This document shows positions 1 through 8,514 of a DNA stretch of 64,000 nucleotides, piece after piece. The stretch lies in assembly GCF_004359515.1 (NCBI RefSeq), contig NZ_SCWD01000002.1, positions 186,001 to 250,000 of the forward strand, written 5' to 3'. The DNA is from Macrococcus carouselicus. Its GTDB lineage: Bacteria; Bacillota; Bacilli; Staphylococcales; Staphylococcaceae. Under the pieces are notes generated by a model that was not told the DNA's origin, ran no database searches, and saw only the letters and a list, made by a program, of their open reading frames with translations. How positions within the stretch are numbered: position 1 is the first letter of the stretch; the number at the start of each line of letters is the position of its first letter. The translations under genes were made by a program, and so were the position numbers.

Positions 1-189
1 GGTGCATTGCTCTGCAATCTGATCGGTGGTATATTCATGGCTTTCAACTTACATATGCCGATTCTTAAAGCACTTAAAACAGTTATCGTCTTTATCCCGG
101 GTGACCTGGTGAAGGGCCTCATCGCAGCGATATTAGCTGTGCGACTGCAGAAAGTTCCTTCCATCAGACGTTTCCTTAATACGGTATAA
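1..189 (+). CDS. bioY: BioY biotin transporter, C-terminal fragment (gene runs off the window)
   Basis: This is the open 3' end of a gene that begins upstream of the window; the frame is open from base 1 to the TAA at 187-189, giving the last 62 residues. Two hydrophobic stretches are visible, and the segment FIPGDLVKGLIAAILA matches the last membrane helix of BioY-family biotin S components. BioY binds biotin in the membrane and works with an energy-coupling-factor ATPase module, which is encoded at 61125-63551 in this window. The call rests on a short C-terminus, so another S component of the same fold is possible. Confidence 0.75.
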   Translation, partial: GALLCNLIGGIFMAFNLHMPILKALKTVIVFIPGDLVKGLIAAILAVRLQKVPSIRRFLNTV

Positions 190-213
190 TCAATCGTCAG
201 GAGGGGAAGTCAC

Positions 214-960
214 ATGGTTTCATTCAAGGATACAAAGCAAGAAGGAGAATTCTATCAGGACTATGGTCGCTTTGTGCACTACCATACGCCGTCCCAGCTG
301 ATTCGTTACTATTCGAACTTCTTTCTGTATGACGAGGTCCCGGATTTAGCGACGTTCAAAGCGGATGAAAAACTCCAGTCTGATTTTCACGAAGCAAGAG
401 GGCAGCACCATCTGTTATTTATTTTTCCTGACAATGTTGAACTGCCGCATGATCTGATGCTGTATGCAGAGTCAGCGAGTTATAAGCTTGAGAAGATGGA
501 ACTGTACCGGACTGATAACCTGACTTTGAAGAAGCGGTCCGGCGATGTCAAGGTGGTGTCAGAAAACGATGAGATATTTGCTGATTTTCTCAAAGTCTGC
601 CGTGCAGGAGAACTGGAATACGGCGAGGAATTTGCAGATCTGAAAGAAGAGATGCATACAAGAGATCTTGAGGATGATTCGATTATTCAGCTGGTCGCCT
701 ATCATGAAGATCAGCCGGTCGGTAAACTTGAGGCGATTATCAACGAAAGTATTATTGAACTGGATGATTTCTATGTACTCGAAGGCTTCAGAGGTCTCGG
801 TATTGGCAGCGCTCTGCAGCAGCAAGTGCTCACATTCGGTAAGTCATTGTTATTGATTGCGGATGGCAACGATACACCGCGGGAAATGTATGAAAGACAA
901 GGTTACCGTAAAATCAGTGAAAGGTACGAATTACTCAAAGTAAAAAGCTCGAGCGACTAA
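214..960 (+). CDS. GNAT-family N-acetyltransferase
   Basis: The 248-residue product has a poorly recognisable N-terminal half and a GNAT acetyltransferase fold in the C-terminal half. The acetyl-CoA loop is visible as GFRGLGIGSA at residues 191-200, preceded by a beta strand with acidic residues (ELDDFYVLEG). Such enzymes transfer an acetyl group from acetyl-CoA to an amine; the substrate cannot be read from the sequence. A strong Shine-Dalgarno (GGAGGGG) lies 8 bases before the ATG. The gene ends at a perfect bidirectional terminator shared with fdhD, so it is probably transcribed with bioY or on its own, not with the molybdenum genes. Confidence 0.8.
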   Translation: MVSFKDTKQEGEFYQDYGRFVHYHTPSQLIRYYSNFFLYDEVPDLATFKADEKLQSDFHEARGQHHLLFIFPDNVELPHDLMLYAESASYKLEKMELYRTDNLTLKKRSGDVKVVSENDEIFADFLKVCRAGELEYGEEFADLKEEMHTRDLEDDSIIQLVAYHEDQPVGKLEAIINESIIELDDFYVLEGFRGLGIGSALQQQVLTFGKSLLLIADGNDTPREMYERQGYRKISERYELLKVKSSSD

Positions 961-976
961 ACTCGAGCTTTTTTAT
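943..976. terminator. bidirectional Rho-independent terminator between GNAT gene and fdhD
   Basis: A perfect 11-bp inverted repeat (AAAAGCTCGAG, 943-953, with its complement at 962-972) overlaps the stop codon of the GNAT gene and is flanked by A- and T-runs, so it can end transcription from both converging genes. Confidence 0.9.
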
Positions 977-1758
977 ATGATGCGTTCTGAGTGACTATAT
1001 ATATTGAAAGACTGATTTCTGATGAAGCCGACTGCCGTGATGTTCAGATCATCAGCAAGCCGGATGGCGAGGTCGGTCGGTGCTGATTTTGACAGAATGA
1101 TGCCAACGCCTATTTTAGACGCTTTAATCAGAATTTCCGAGGAAATACGGCCTGAGAAAATCAGAACCTTATCGCGGATTGGAATCCGCTGCTGAATGCA
1201 GTAACCGAACAGTTTGTCGAGGGCGTTATGACGGCCGATATCGGACCGATGGATATAGAAATCCTTGCCGTCGCTGATAGCTGCATTATGCAGGCCCCCC
1301 GTCTGCTTGAAGTCTGTACTTTCTTCCTGCAGTGCTTTCATCATTCTGAAGATTTCGTCTGCTGTTATTTTTGTAGTAGTCATCGATACTTTAGAAGTCG
1401 CTGCATCATTCACGAAATAGAACTGCCGGCTTTTACCGCAGCAGGAGCTGATCATGCGTTTTGTATAATGACCGTAGTGCTGCTCAATATCACGATTCAA
1501 TGTGATATGACAGAACCCTTTGCTGTCGTCCAGATGAATATCCTTTACATCTGCCTGCCTGAAGATGACGCCTTCAGATGCAAGAAAACCGAGGACAAGT
1601 TCTTTTAAGTGAGTAGGGCTGCAGACAATAGTCGCAAATTCCTGCTGATTCACGTACAGAGTCAGAGGAAATTCAGTTGCGATATTATCAGTCTGTTCTA
1701 TGAAGTGGCCGTCATGATACTTAATGATGGGCTGATGGTATGTAATATCTTTCTGCAA
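973..1758 (-). CDS. fdhD: FdhD, formate dehydrogenase accessory sulfurtransferase
   Basis: FdhD receives sulfur from a cysteine desulfurase and passes it to the molybdenum cofactor, which activates formate dehydrogenase. The 261-residue product carries the family hallmarks: the paired cysteines in SSCCGK at 104-109, TGGLHNAA at 153-160, DIGRHNALDK at 173-182, SGRISSE at 202-208 and SKSAPTDLA at 223-231. The start is TTG, chosen because AAAGGAGAGG lies 7 bases before it and no ATG fits. It sits upstream of and opposite to the molybdopterin genes. The target formate dehydrogenase is not in the window. Confidence 0.95.
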   Translation of the reverse strand: MQKDITYHQPIIKYHDGHFIEQTDNIATEFPLTLYVNQQEFATIVCSPTHLKELVLGFLASEGVIFRQADVKDIHLDDSKGFCHITLNRDIEQHYGHYTKRMISSCCGKSRQFYFVNDAATSKVSMTTTKITADEIFRMMKALQEESTDFKQTGGLHNAAISDGKDFYIHRSDIGRHNALDKLFGYCIQQRIPIRDKVLIFSGRISSEILIKASKIGVGIILSKSAPTDLAIRLADDLNITAVGFIRNQSFNIYSHSERII

Positions 1759-1970
1759 AACAAACCTCTCCTTTACCCTTATAAGTATACCCTAACTAGT
1801 CAGTGATGAGACAAAAATCTAGGAATATGCTGCTGTAAATCTGAAAGTGTCGTGGTTTTGTCTCAAACTGCGGCATTTTCTTTTTGTATTGATAAGTATC
1901 CGTTTTTACTTCACGTGAAACAAAATTTGCTGTCTAAGACGCTGATAACAAAAAGAATCATTCGATAACA

Positions 1971-2303
1971 TTGTTCGTCTGGCATTCGAACTTGCTCTCA
2001 AGTTCTGCCAAAGGTCAGGAATACCTCATGAAACACCTGCAGATTTTCTTCTTCACAGCAGGCATCGCAGCATGTGCCGGTCTCGGCAATGGACTCATCT
2101 CTTCGTCCTACTCGGATGCAGGAACTGTTAACGGCATCGTTTCGATGATGGGCGGACTGGGCGGCTCCGCTCCGCCGCTCGTGATTGCAGCGATGACAAG
2201 TGCTTTCGGTACAAATAAGCTCGCTTTCTTCTTTCTGGTATTGTTTGGTATAATAGCCTTACTCACAATGATGTGGATGGATAAAAAAGAACAGAGGACT
2301 TAA
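1971..2303 (+). pseudogene. C-terminal remnant of a NarK/NarT-type nitrate-nitrite transporter
   Basis: Only the last third of a major-facilitator transporter remains. The readable part (about residues 20-110 of the frame) contains [16 protein letters not shown], the signature of nitrate/nitrite porters, followed by a hydrophobic helix and a short charged tail. No start codon with a ribosome binding site is present, the normal 280 or so upstream residues are missing, and the typical phenylalanine-proline run after the glycine motif reads SAPP. The TAA overlaps the first base of the moeB ATG, so the intact ancestor was probably translated just ahead of moeB. The 160 bases before it (1807-1970) show no gene. 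Confidence 0.8.
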
Positions 2304-3301
2304 TGATGAATCGCTATGACAGACAACAGAAATTTAAAGGTATCGGCACTTCTGGTCAACAGCTGATTGAAGAGAAGACGGTCGGTATTATCGGTATCGG
2401 TGCACTCGGGACCCATACTGCAGATACACTTGCACGTGCTGGTGTGAAGAAGCTGATTCTGGTTGACCGGGATTACGTGGAAACATCGAACCTGCAGCGT
2501 CAGACGCTTTTCAGTGAGCAGCATGCGGATGATATGATGCCGAAAGTCATAGCTGCCCGTAACGAGCTGCAGAAAATCAGAACAGATCTGGAGATAGAGA
2601 TCTATATTGAACACTGTGATGCGCCGCTTCTTGAAGCGGCGTTTTCGCAATGTGATCTGCTCATTGATGGTTCTGATAACTTTGATGTGCGTCAGGCAGT
2701 GAATGACTTCAGCTATAAACATCATATTCCATGGATTTACGGGGCATGTGTGGAGTCGACTTATGTCGCATGCCCTTTTATTCCAGGTGTGACACCTTGT
2801 TTCAACTGTGTGATGGGGATGCTGCCGGTGATGAACCGGACATGCGATACAGTCGGCGTCATTGAGCCGGCCGTCAGTCAGGCGACGAGCTATCAGTCGA
2901 TGTATGCACTGAAGATTCTCACTGAACAGCCGTTCGAACCAAGACTGATCTTCGGCGATATATGGGCGCTGGAACATAGTGCGATGAAGTTCGGCCGCAT
3001 GTATCAGGAGTCTTGTACAACATGCGGGGCACATCCGACATATCCGCATCTTCAGAACAGAAGCATTCAGACGATGCTCTGTGGGCGTGATACAGTGCAG
3101 TTCGTATCACCGGTTACTGAGACAGGGCAGCTGACTGATTTTCTGTCAGGCCTCAACATCAAGTATCAGGAGACTTCTTATTTTGTGAGGTTCTATGTGG
3201 CTGACAAACCAGTGATCTGGTTCAAGGGCGGGCGGCTGCTCGTCCATGAGGTGAAGAGCGTCGCAGAAGGACAGAAAGTTTATTATCAATTATTTGGATA
3301 G
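2303..3301 (+). CDS. moeB: MoeB/ThiF-family adenylyltransferase for molybdopterin synthase
   Basis: The enzyme adenylates the C-terminal glycine of MoaD so that it can be sulfurated. The 332-residue product has the nucleotide-binding loop GIGALG at 31-36, the aspartate-rich DRDYVETSNLQRQ segment near 56-67, two zinc-binding pairs (CFNC at 166-169, CTTC at 238-241) and the candidate conjugating cysteine in RTCDTVG near 181. Two ATGs are adjacent (2303 and 2306). The first overlaps the stop of the transporter remnant. moaB follows after 8 bases. A ThiF role in thiamine synthesis is the alternative, but the neighbours favour MoeB. Confidence 0.9.
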   Translation: MMNRYDRQQKFKGIGTSGQQLIEEKTVGIIGIGALGTHTADTLARAGVKKLILVDRDYVETSNLQRQTLFSEQHADDMMPKVIAARNELQKIRTDLEIEIYIEHCDAPLLEAAFSQCDLLIDGSDNFDVRQAVNDFSYKHHIPWIYGACVESTYVACPFIPGVTPCFNCVMGMLPVMNRTCDTVGVIEPAVSQATSYQSMYALKILTEQPFEPRLIFGDIWALEHSAMKFGRMYQESCTTCGAHPTYPHLQNRSIQTMLCGRDTVQFVSPVTETGQLTDFLSGLNIKYQETSYFVRFYVADKPVIWFKGGRLLVHEVKSVAEGQKVYYQLFG

Positions 3302-3309
3302 GTGATTAT

Positions 3310-3795
3310 ATGCATACGAATGATTATAGAAAGATTAAAGCGGCTGTCATCACAGTAAGTGATACGCGTACGGTTGAGACAGACACAGGCGGCCGAACAG
3401 TAAGAGAGCACCTTGCAGAAAACAGGATTGAAGTTTCAGACCACCGTATCGTCAAGGATGACTTCACTCAGATTCAATCAGCTGTAGAAGAGCTGATCGG
3501 TCAGGTGGACGTGATCATCACAACGGGAGGGACCGGTGTGGCGCAGCGTGACGTGACCATTGAAGCCGTACGTCCGCTGATGGACAAGGAGATGGAAGGA
3601 TTCGGTGAGATTTTCCGGTACTTAAGCTACACGGAGGATGTCGGTACAAGAGCGATTCTGTCCCGCGCATTCTGCGGAACGAAGAACAAGACGGTGATTT
3701 TCTCTATACCAGGTTCAGTCGGTGCGGTCAATCTTGCAATGAAAAAGCTCATCACACAAGAGGTCTTCCACATTGTGCATGAGCTGAATAAATAA
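3310..3795 (+). CDS. moaB: MoaB molybdopterin adenylyltransferase-type protein
   Basis: MoaB/Mog proteins adenylate molybdopterin before molybdate is inserted by MoeA. The 161-residue protein is of normal length and has the molybdopterin-binding motif TTGGTGVAQRDVT at 71-83. AGGTGA precedes the ATG. It is cotranscribed with moeB. Its TAA directly abuts the stop codon of the opposing moaC, leaving no room for a terminator between them. Confidence 0.93.
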   Translation: MHTNDYRKIKAAVITVSDTRTVETDTGGRTVREHLAENRIEVSDHRIVKDDFTQIQSAVEELIGQVDVIITTGGTGVAQRDVTIEAVRPLMDKEMEGFGEIFRYLSYTEDVGTRAILSRAFCGTKNKTVIFSIPGSVGAVNLAMKKLITQEVFHIVHELNK

Positions 3796-4275
3796 CTAGC
3801 GACTGAAGTCACCGTTTTTACCGCCGGATTTTGACTGAAGGTAAGTCGGTCCGATGATCATACCTTTATCGACCGCTTTCGTCATATCATAGATGGTCAG
3901 TGCAGTGACAGAGGCGCCGGTCAAGGCTTCCATCTCAACGCCTGTCATGCCCTTTGTCTTGACCATGCATTCAATCTGCAGCACGTACTTGTCATCTGCA
4001 GTCTGCCAGTGGAAGTGGATATCGATTCCACTTAACTGCAGCGGATGACACATCGGGATGATGCGCGATGTGTCTTTCGCCGCCATGATGCCTGCGACCT
4101 GGGCGACAGCGAGGACATCGCCTTTTTTGGCGGTATGATTGATAATCTGGTCGTAGATGATGTCATTGACTTCAATAGAACTGATAGCAGTGGCTGTGCG
4201 CGTTGTCACTTCCTTATCTGAGACATCGACCATGCGTGCACGGCCTTCTTCATTGAAGTGTGTTAATTGATTCAT
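3796..4275 (-). CDS. moaC: MoaC cyclic pyranopterin monophosphate synthase
   Basis: MoaC turns the MoaA product into cyclic pyranopterin monophosphate. Family signatures are clear: [20 protein letters not shown] in the first half with the catalytic lysine, and [21 protein letters not shown] in the second. I chose the ATG at 4275 (159 residues) because AAAGGA lies 8 bases before it; an in-frame ATG at 4284 overlaps that Shine-Dalgarno. The gene is on the opposite strand to all other mo genes and diverges from moeA. Confidence 0.93.
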   Translation of the reverse strand: MNQLTHFNEEGRARMVDVSDKEVTTRTATAISSIEVNDIIYDQIINHTAKKGDVLAVAQVAGIMAAKDTSRIIPMCHPLQLSGIDIHFHWQTADDKYVLQIECMVKTKGMTGVEMEALTGASVTALTIYDMTKAVDKGMIIGPTYLQSKSGGKNGDFSR

Positions 4276-4293
4276 TCGCTTCATCCTTTCGTT

Positions 4294-4306
4294 TATAATT
4301 ATTATA
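4294..4306. promoter_or_regulatory. possible overlapping divergent -10 elements for moaC and moeA
   Basis: TATAAT occurs at 4294-4299 on the plus strand and at 4306-4301 on the minus strand, in the only gap between the divergent moaC and moeA. I see no good -35 hexamer for either, so the assignment is tentative. Confidence 0.35.
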
Positions 4307-4334
4307 GCTTATCACTAAAGAAAGTGGGATGACT

Positions 4335-5579
4335 ATGCTGGAAAAAAGAACACTTATTGACGTGCAGGATGCTGTAGAGCGCTGCATGGCAAACGCTGGA
4401 GAAATGCCGATCATCTCTGTCGGACTGGAAGAGAGTCTGGGCTATTATCTGGCTGAAGATATAATCGCGACTTATGACATTCCGATGTTCGACAAGTCGC
4501 CTTATGATGGTTATGCGATCAGCAGTACCGCAAGCAACGGGGCAAACGGAGAGAACCGTGTTCACTTCAGAACAATTGATCATATTGGTGCTGGGTCAGT
4601 CAGTAATAAGATTTTAACTGCTAATGAAGCGGTTCGTATCATGACCGGTGCACCGATTCCTGATGGTGCAGATGCAGTCGTGATGCTCGAACAGACTGTT
4701 CAGACAGCTGAGGGCTTTACCCTCCGTAAGACATTTGAGTCAGGAGAAAATATCTCGAAACAGGGCGAGGAATGTAGAGCAGGCGACGTTATTCTGAGCG
4801 CTGGAACCTTGATTACACCTGGTGTCATTGCAGTGCTCGCGACTTTCTCATACGCCGAAGTTCCTGTCAGACAGAAACCGTCAGTTGCGCTGATTGCGAC
4901 GGGGAGTGAACTGGTGTCACTGGGAGAGGAACTCGCACCGGGCAAGATCCGTAATTCAAACGGTCCGATGATTGCCGGACTGCTGAATGAGATGGCTGTT
5001 CAAACAGAGAGCTACAAAGTGACTGAAGATAACTATGAGCATCTGCTGGCAATCGTTCAGGAGGCACTGGAGAAACATGATATTGTTATTACAACGGGCG
5101 GTGTCTCTGTCGGTGACTTCGACTATATGCCTGCGATTTATAAGGCGCTTGCAGCAGATGTTCTCTTCAATAAGGTGGCCATGCGTCCGGGCAGTGTGAC
5201 GACTGTAGCGGTTAAAGACAGACAGATGCTCTTCGGTTTGTCAGGCAATCCGAGTGCCTGCTATTCAGGCTTTGAACTTTTCACGAAGCCGGTGATCAAA
5301 AAGATGTCGGGTGCAGCACATGCACATGCGCCGGTTATCAAAGCACAGCTCTCTCTGGACTTTAAGAAGGCGAACCCGTTCACGCGCTTTATCCGTGCGG
5401 AACTGGATATTGTGAACAATACAGTTAAACCGGCCGGCTTCAATAAAAGCAATGCAGTCGTTGCCATCGCCAAAAGTAACAGCATGATTATTTTACCGGG
5501 CGGCACACGTGGATTTGAAGCAGGTGACGAAGTGGATGTCATGCTCACCCGTCTAGCTGATCAGGCGCAGTCATGGTAA
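4335..5579 (+). CDS. moeA: MoeA molybdopterin molybdenumtransferase
   Basis: MoeA inserts molybdate into adenylated molybdopterin. The product (414 residues from the ATG at 4335) has the MoeA N-terminal domain with DKSPYDGYAI, the MoCF-binding domain with TTGGVSVGDFDYM, and the C-terminal beta domain. I prefer 4335 over the ATG at 4329 because the protein then starts MLEKR, as I recall for staphylococcal MoeA; both fit the weak ribosome binding site. The last 7 bases overlap mobB, so the two are translationally coupled. Confidence 0.93.
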   Translation: MLEKRTLIDVQDAVERCMANAGEMPIISVGLEESLGYYLAEDIIATYDIPMFDKSPYDGYAISSTASNGANGENRVHFRTIDHIGAGSVSNKILTANEAVRIMTGAPIPDGADAVVMLEQTVQTAEGFTLRKTFESGENISKQGEECRAGDVILSAGTLITPGVIAVLATFSYAEVPVRQKPSVALIATGSELVSLGEELAPGKIRNSNGPMIAGLLNEMAVQTESYKVTEDNYEHLLAIVQEALEKHDIVITTGGVSVGDFDYMPAIYKALAADVLFNKVAMRPGSVTTVAVKDRQMLFGLSGNPSACYSGFELFTKPVIKKMSGAAHAHAPVIKAQLSLDFKKANPFTRFIRAELDIVNNTVKPAGFNKSNAVVAIAKSNSMIILPGGTRGFEAGDEVDVMLTRLADQAQSW

Positions 5580-6013
5580 GGATCCTGCAGGTTGTCGGTT
5601 ATAAGAAGAGTGGCAAGACGACGGTCGTCAATCAGCTGATTGCCGCGGCTAAACAGCAAGGCTTGACGGTCAGTGTCATCAAGCACCATGGTGATCAATC
5701 AGGGCAGGAGATCGATATCCCGTTGAAACGTGATCACCTCACTTATATGGCGAGCGGTGCTGATGAGAGTATCGTTGAAGGGTATGATTATGTTCATAAG
5801 CTGTCCCGGCCGAAATCTCTGGAACGTATCATCGCTGAAGACATCACATCCTCACCTGATCTGATTCTTATTGAAGGTTATAAGCATGCAGACTATGATA
5901 AACTGGTCCTGCTGAGAACTGCCGAGGACACAGCGTTACTTGACCTGAAATATATCAGACAGGTCATTCAGACAGAGGATATTCCAGCCATTGATTTCAG
6001 TCAATTTATATAG
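5573..6013 (+). CDS. mobB: MobB molybdopterin-guanine dinucleotide biosynthesis GTP-binding protein
   Basis: A 146-residue P-loop protein with Walker A GYKKSGKTT at residues 9-17 and the LIEGYKHADYDK motif typical of MobB. It assists MobA in attaching GMP to the cofactor. The ATG lies inside the last codons of moeA. Confidence 0.92.
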   Translation: MVRILQVVGYKKSGKTTVVNQLIAAAKQQGLTVSVIKHHGDQSGQEIDIPLKRDHLTYMASGADESIVEGYDYVHKLSRPKSLERIIAEDITSSPDLILIEGYKHADYDKLVLLRTAEDTALLDLKYIRQVIQTEDIPAIDFSQFI

Positions 6014-6027
6014 TAAGGATGAAGACG

Positions 6028-6474
6028 ATGAAGCAGTTTGAAGTAGTGGAACATGAATTAATACCAGATGATTATCGTCTGTTTACGGTCAATCCGAAGC
6101 AGGGTGCAGTGTGTCTGTTTATTGGAATCGTCCGCGAGTGGACGAAAGGCATCCGGACTGACTATCTCGAATACGAAGCATATAGACCGATGGCGGAGAA
6201 AAAACTTGCAGCAATCGGTGATGAGATCAACGCTAGATGGCCGGGAACAGTTGTCAGCATCGGGCATCGTATCGGTGCACTTGATATTTCAGATATCGCA
6301 GTGGTCATCGCTGTCTCATCCCCGCACCGTAAGGACAGCTATGCGGCAAACGAATATGCGATTGAGCGGATAAAAGAAGTGGTGCCTATATGGAAGAAAG
6401 AAATCTGGGAAGACGGCGAGGAATGGATGGGCGGCCAGCGTGGCTACCATTCTTCCTATCGGGAGGAATCATGA
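6028..6474 (+). CDS. moaE: MoaE, catalytic subunit of molybdopterin synthase
   Basis: MoaE adds the dithiolene sulfurs to cyclic pyranopterin monophosphate using thiocarboxylated MoaD. Motifs of the family are visible: GIVREWTKG, YLEYEAYRPMAEKKL, VSSPHRKDSY with RHK residues that line the active site, and VPIWKKEIWEDG near the C-terminus. I chose the ATG at 6028 (148 residues) since AAGGA lies 8 bases before it and the protein then starts MKQFEVV as in relatives; 6019 is the alternative. Confidence 0.93.
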   Translation: MKQFEVVEHELIPDDYRLFTVNPKQGAVCLFIGIVREWTKGIRTDYLEYEAYRPMAEKKLAAIGDEINARWPGTVVSIGHRIGALDISDIAVVIAVSSPHRKDSYAANEYAIERIKEVVPIWKKEIWEDGEEWMGGQRGYHSSYREES

Positions 6475-6707
6475 TGAAAGTCTTATATTTCGCGCATACG
6501 AAAGAAATAGTGGACCGCAGGGAAGATCAGTTCACATTTACGGAACCGGTGACTGTTGAAGCATTTCGTGCTCACCTCTATATGACTTATCCGAAACTTC
6601 AAGGAGAGAAGTTCCAGCTGGCGGTCAACGAGGAGTTCGTACGTGAAACAGATATGATCATGCCGCATGATGTGGTGGCATTGATTCCCCCTGTGAGCGG
6701 CGGATGA
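6471..6707 (+). CDS. moaD: MoaD, small sulfur-carrier subunit of molybdopterin synthase
   Basis: A 78-residue beta-grasp protein that ends in PPVSGG; the terminal diglycine is the site that MoeB adenylates and that carries the thiocarboxylate. The ATGATG start overlaps the moaE stop by 4 bases and GGGAGGAA sits just before it. It overlaps mobA by 4 bases (ATGA), so moaE-moaD-mobA are coupled. Confidence 0.93.
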   Translation: MMKVLYFAHTKEIVDRREDQFTFTEPVTVEAFRAHLYMTYPKLQGEKFQLAVNEEFVRETDMIMPHDVVALIPPVSGG

Positions 6708-7255
6708 TCGGTGTAATCTTAGCGGGCGGTGAATCGAGACGGTTCGGCAGCCAGAAAGCTTTTCATATGCTTGACGGCAAACCGTTCTATCAGCATATTC
6801 ATGACACCATGGTAAAAAGCGGCTGCTTTGAAGCAGTCGTCATCAATACCAATGAGGTGCTTGCCAGTCGGTTCAGTATGCCGGTTATTGTCGATGACAG
6901 CCAATATGCAGGACTGGGACCGCTCACTGGTATATATTCAGTGATGAATGAAGTGCCATACGAAAGTTATTTTGTCATATCGGTTGACACCCCGTTCATC
7001 ACCACGAGAGCGATTGAGCATCTCATCAGTCATTACCAGGGAAATATAACGGTTTATAGAGATAGTGAACAGATTCATGCCACAATAGGCATCTATCCTG
7101 TCACTCTGAAAACCATGATAGAACACCAGCTTAAGACGCGTTGCTTAAGCATACGCCAGCTATTTGATGAGCAGACGAAATATATAGATGTAGGTGATAT
7201 ACCGGGACACTGGTATGCCAATATCAATCACCCGGAAGATTTGAAAGGAGTGTGA
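6704..7255 (+). CDS. mobA: MobA molybdenum cofactor guanylyltransferase
   Basis: MobA transfers GMP from GTP to molybdopterin, making the form used by formate dehydrogenase and nitrate reductase. The 183-residue protein opens with the nucleotide-binding [14 protein letters not shown] (residues 6-19) and contains the [10 protein letters not shown] loop and the metal-binding VDTPF segment. It is somewhat shorter than I recall for staphylococcal relatives (about 199) but no domain is missing. Confidence 0.92.
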   Translation: MIGVILAGGESRRFGSQKAFHMLDGKPFYQHIHDTMVKSGCFEAVVINTNEVLASRFSMPVIVDDSQYAGLGPLTGIYSVMNEVPYESYFVISVDTPFITTRAIEHLISHYQGNITVYRDSEQIHATIGIYPVTLKTMIEHQLKTRCLSIRQLFDEQTKYIDVGDIPGHWYANINHPEDLKGV

Positions 7256-7259
7256 AGGT

Positions 7260-8273
7260 ATGACAGAACAGATAACAGATAAGCTCGGACGACCGATCAG
7301 AGACCTCAGGATTTCCGTCACTGACCGCTGTAATTTCCGCTGTACTTACTGTATGCCAAAAGAGATATTTGGTGATGATTATGTTTTTATGCCTAAAGAT
7401 GAATTACTCTCCTTTGAAGAACTGGTCAGAATTGCGACGCAGTATGCAGCACTTGGCGTTAAAAAAATCCGTCTGACAGGTGGAGAACCCTTATTACGAC
7501 GCGACCTGCCTGATTTAATCCGGCAACTGAACAAGATTCCAGGTATTGAAGATATCGGTCTGACAACGAATGGCTTGCTACTGAAGAAACACGGCCAGGC
7601 GTTATATGATGCAGGACTCAGACGACTGAACGTCAGTCTGGATGCACTCGATGAGACGTTTGAACAGGTCAATGGCCGTGGTATCAAGGCAGATACTATT
7701 CTGGAGCAGATAGACTATGCGAATACACTCGGATTTGATATCAAGGTCAATATGGTCATCCAAAAAGGGATGAATGAGCATCAGATGGTACCGATGGTGA
7801 GCTATTTCAGAGAGAAGAAAATCACGCTCAGATTCATTGAGTTTATGGATGTCGGCAACGATAACGGCTGGAACTTCGATAAAGTCATCACGAAAAGTGA
7901 GATGATTGACTATCTGTCAGAAGTATTTGATATCGCACCTGTACCCCCGAAATATTTCGGCGAAGTGGCGAAGTATTATCAGCATGATAATGGGGCCAAG
8001 CTCGGCTTTATTACCAGTGTATCCGAGTCATTCTGCTCAAGCTGTACACGTGTACGACTCAGTTCAGACGGCAAGATCTTCGGCTGCCTTTTTGCGACAG
8101 GAGGATTCGATTTAAAACGATTGATACGTCGCGGCGTAACAGATGACGAGCTGCGGGGGAAACTTATTCAGTTATGGGCTCGAAGAGAGGACCGTTATTC
8201 CGATGAACGCACAGAGGAAACGGTGAAGAACAGACAGAAAAAGAAAATCAATATGAATTATATTGGAGGCTAA
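7260..8273 (+). CDS. moaA: MoaA, GTP 3',8-cyclase (radical SAM)
   Basis: MoaA catalyses the first step of molybdopterin synthesis, a radical rearrangement of GTP. The N-terminal radical-SAM cluster is CNFRCTYC with cysteines 24, 28 and 31; [11 protein letters not shown] follows near 73-83. The C-terminal second cluster ligands are cysteines 259, 262 and 276, and the protein ends in the conserved diglycine needed for activity in the family. It is the last gene of the moeA-moaA operon and its stop codon is inside the terminator hairpin. Confidence 0.95.
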   Translation: MTEQITDKLGRPIRDLRISVTDRCNFRCTYCMPKEIFGDDYVFMPKDELLSFEELVRIATQYAALGVKKIRLTGGEPLLRRDLPDLIRQLNKIPGIEDIGLTTNGLLLKKHGQALYDAGLRRLNVSLDALDETFEQVNGRGIKADTILEQIDYANTLGFDIKVNMVIQKGMNEHQMVPMVSYFREKKITLRFIEFMDVGNDNGWNFDKVITKSEMIDYLSEVFDIAPVPPKYFGEVAKYYQHDNGAKLGFITSVSESFCSSCTRVRLSSDGKIFGCLFATGGFDLKRLIRRGVTDDELRGKLIQLWARREDRYSDERTEETVKNRQKKKINMNYIGG

Positions 8274-8287
8274 GGCCTCTTTTTTTG
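8266..8287 (+). terminator. terminator of the moeA-moaA operon
   Basis: GAGGC and GCCTC (8266-8270, 8275-8279) flank a TAAG loop and are followed by eight T residues; the moaA stop codon lies in the loop. The next 227 bases to the desaturase gene are AT-rich and hold only a possible -10 (TATAAT, 8427-8432) without a clear -35. Confidence 0.85.
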
Positions 8288-8514
8288 TTATATTACAATA
8301 TTGAATATAGAAATGAAAACCATTATCTGTTTAGATTTATTATTTTTAATATATAATACTATAGTAATTAGCATCTGTTATTAGTATCTGGTATAAATTT
8401 GCAGTGTTTTTCAAATAAGATGAGTGTATAATAAAGAGGATAACAAAGCTGAGTTTATTTCTTACTTTTCCTTCACAGTAGACCGGTTTCATATTATTTT
8501 ATTAGAGGTGAATT

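Noticed and set aside
1759-1970. Possible N-terminal portion of the transporter remnant.
   Set aside because: No frame in this stretch resembles a transporter; it appears to be degraded sequence or the fdhD promoter region.
2300-3049. Long minus-strand frame opposite moeB.
   Set aside because: No ribosome binding site, no recognisable domain, and moeB on the plus strand explains the codon pattern.
8288-8514. Fur-like or riboswitch element in the desaturase leader (AATGAAAACCATTATC near 8312).
   Set aside because: The palindrome is poor and I see no aptamer core; only a possible -10 remains.
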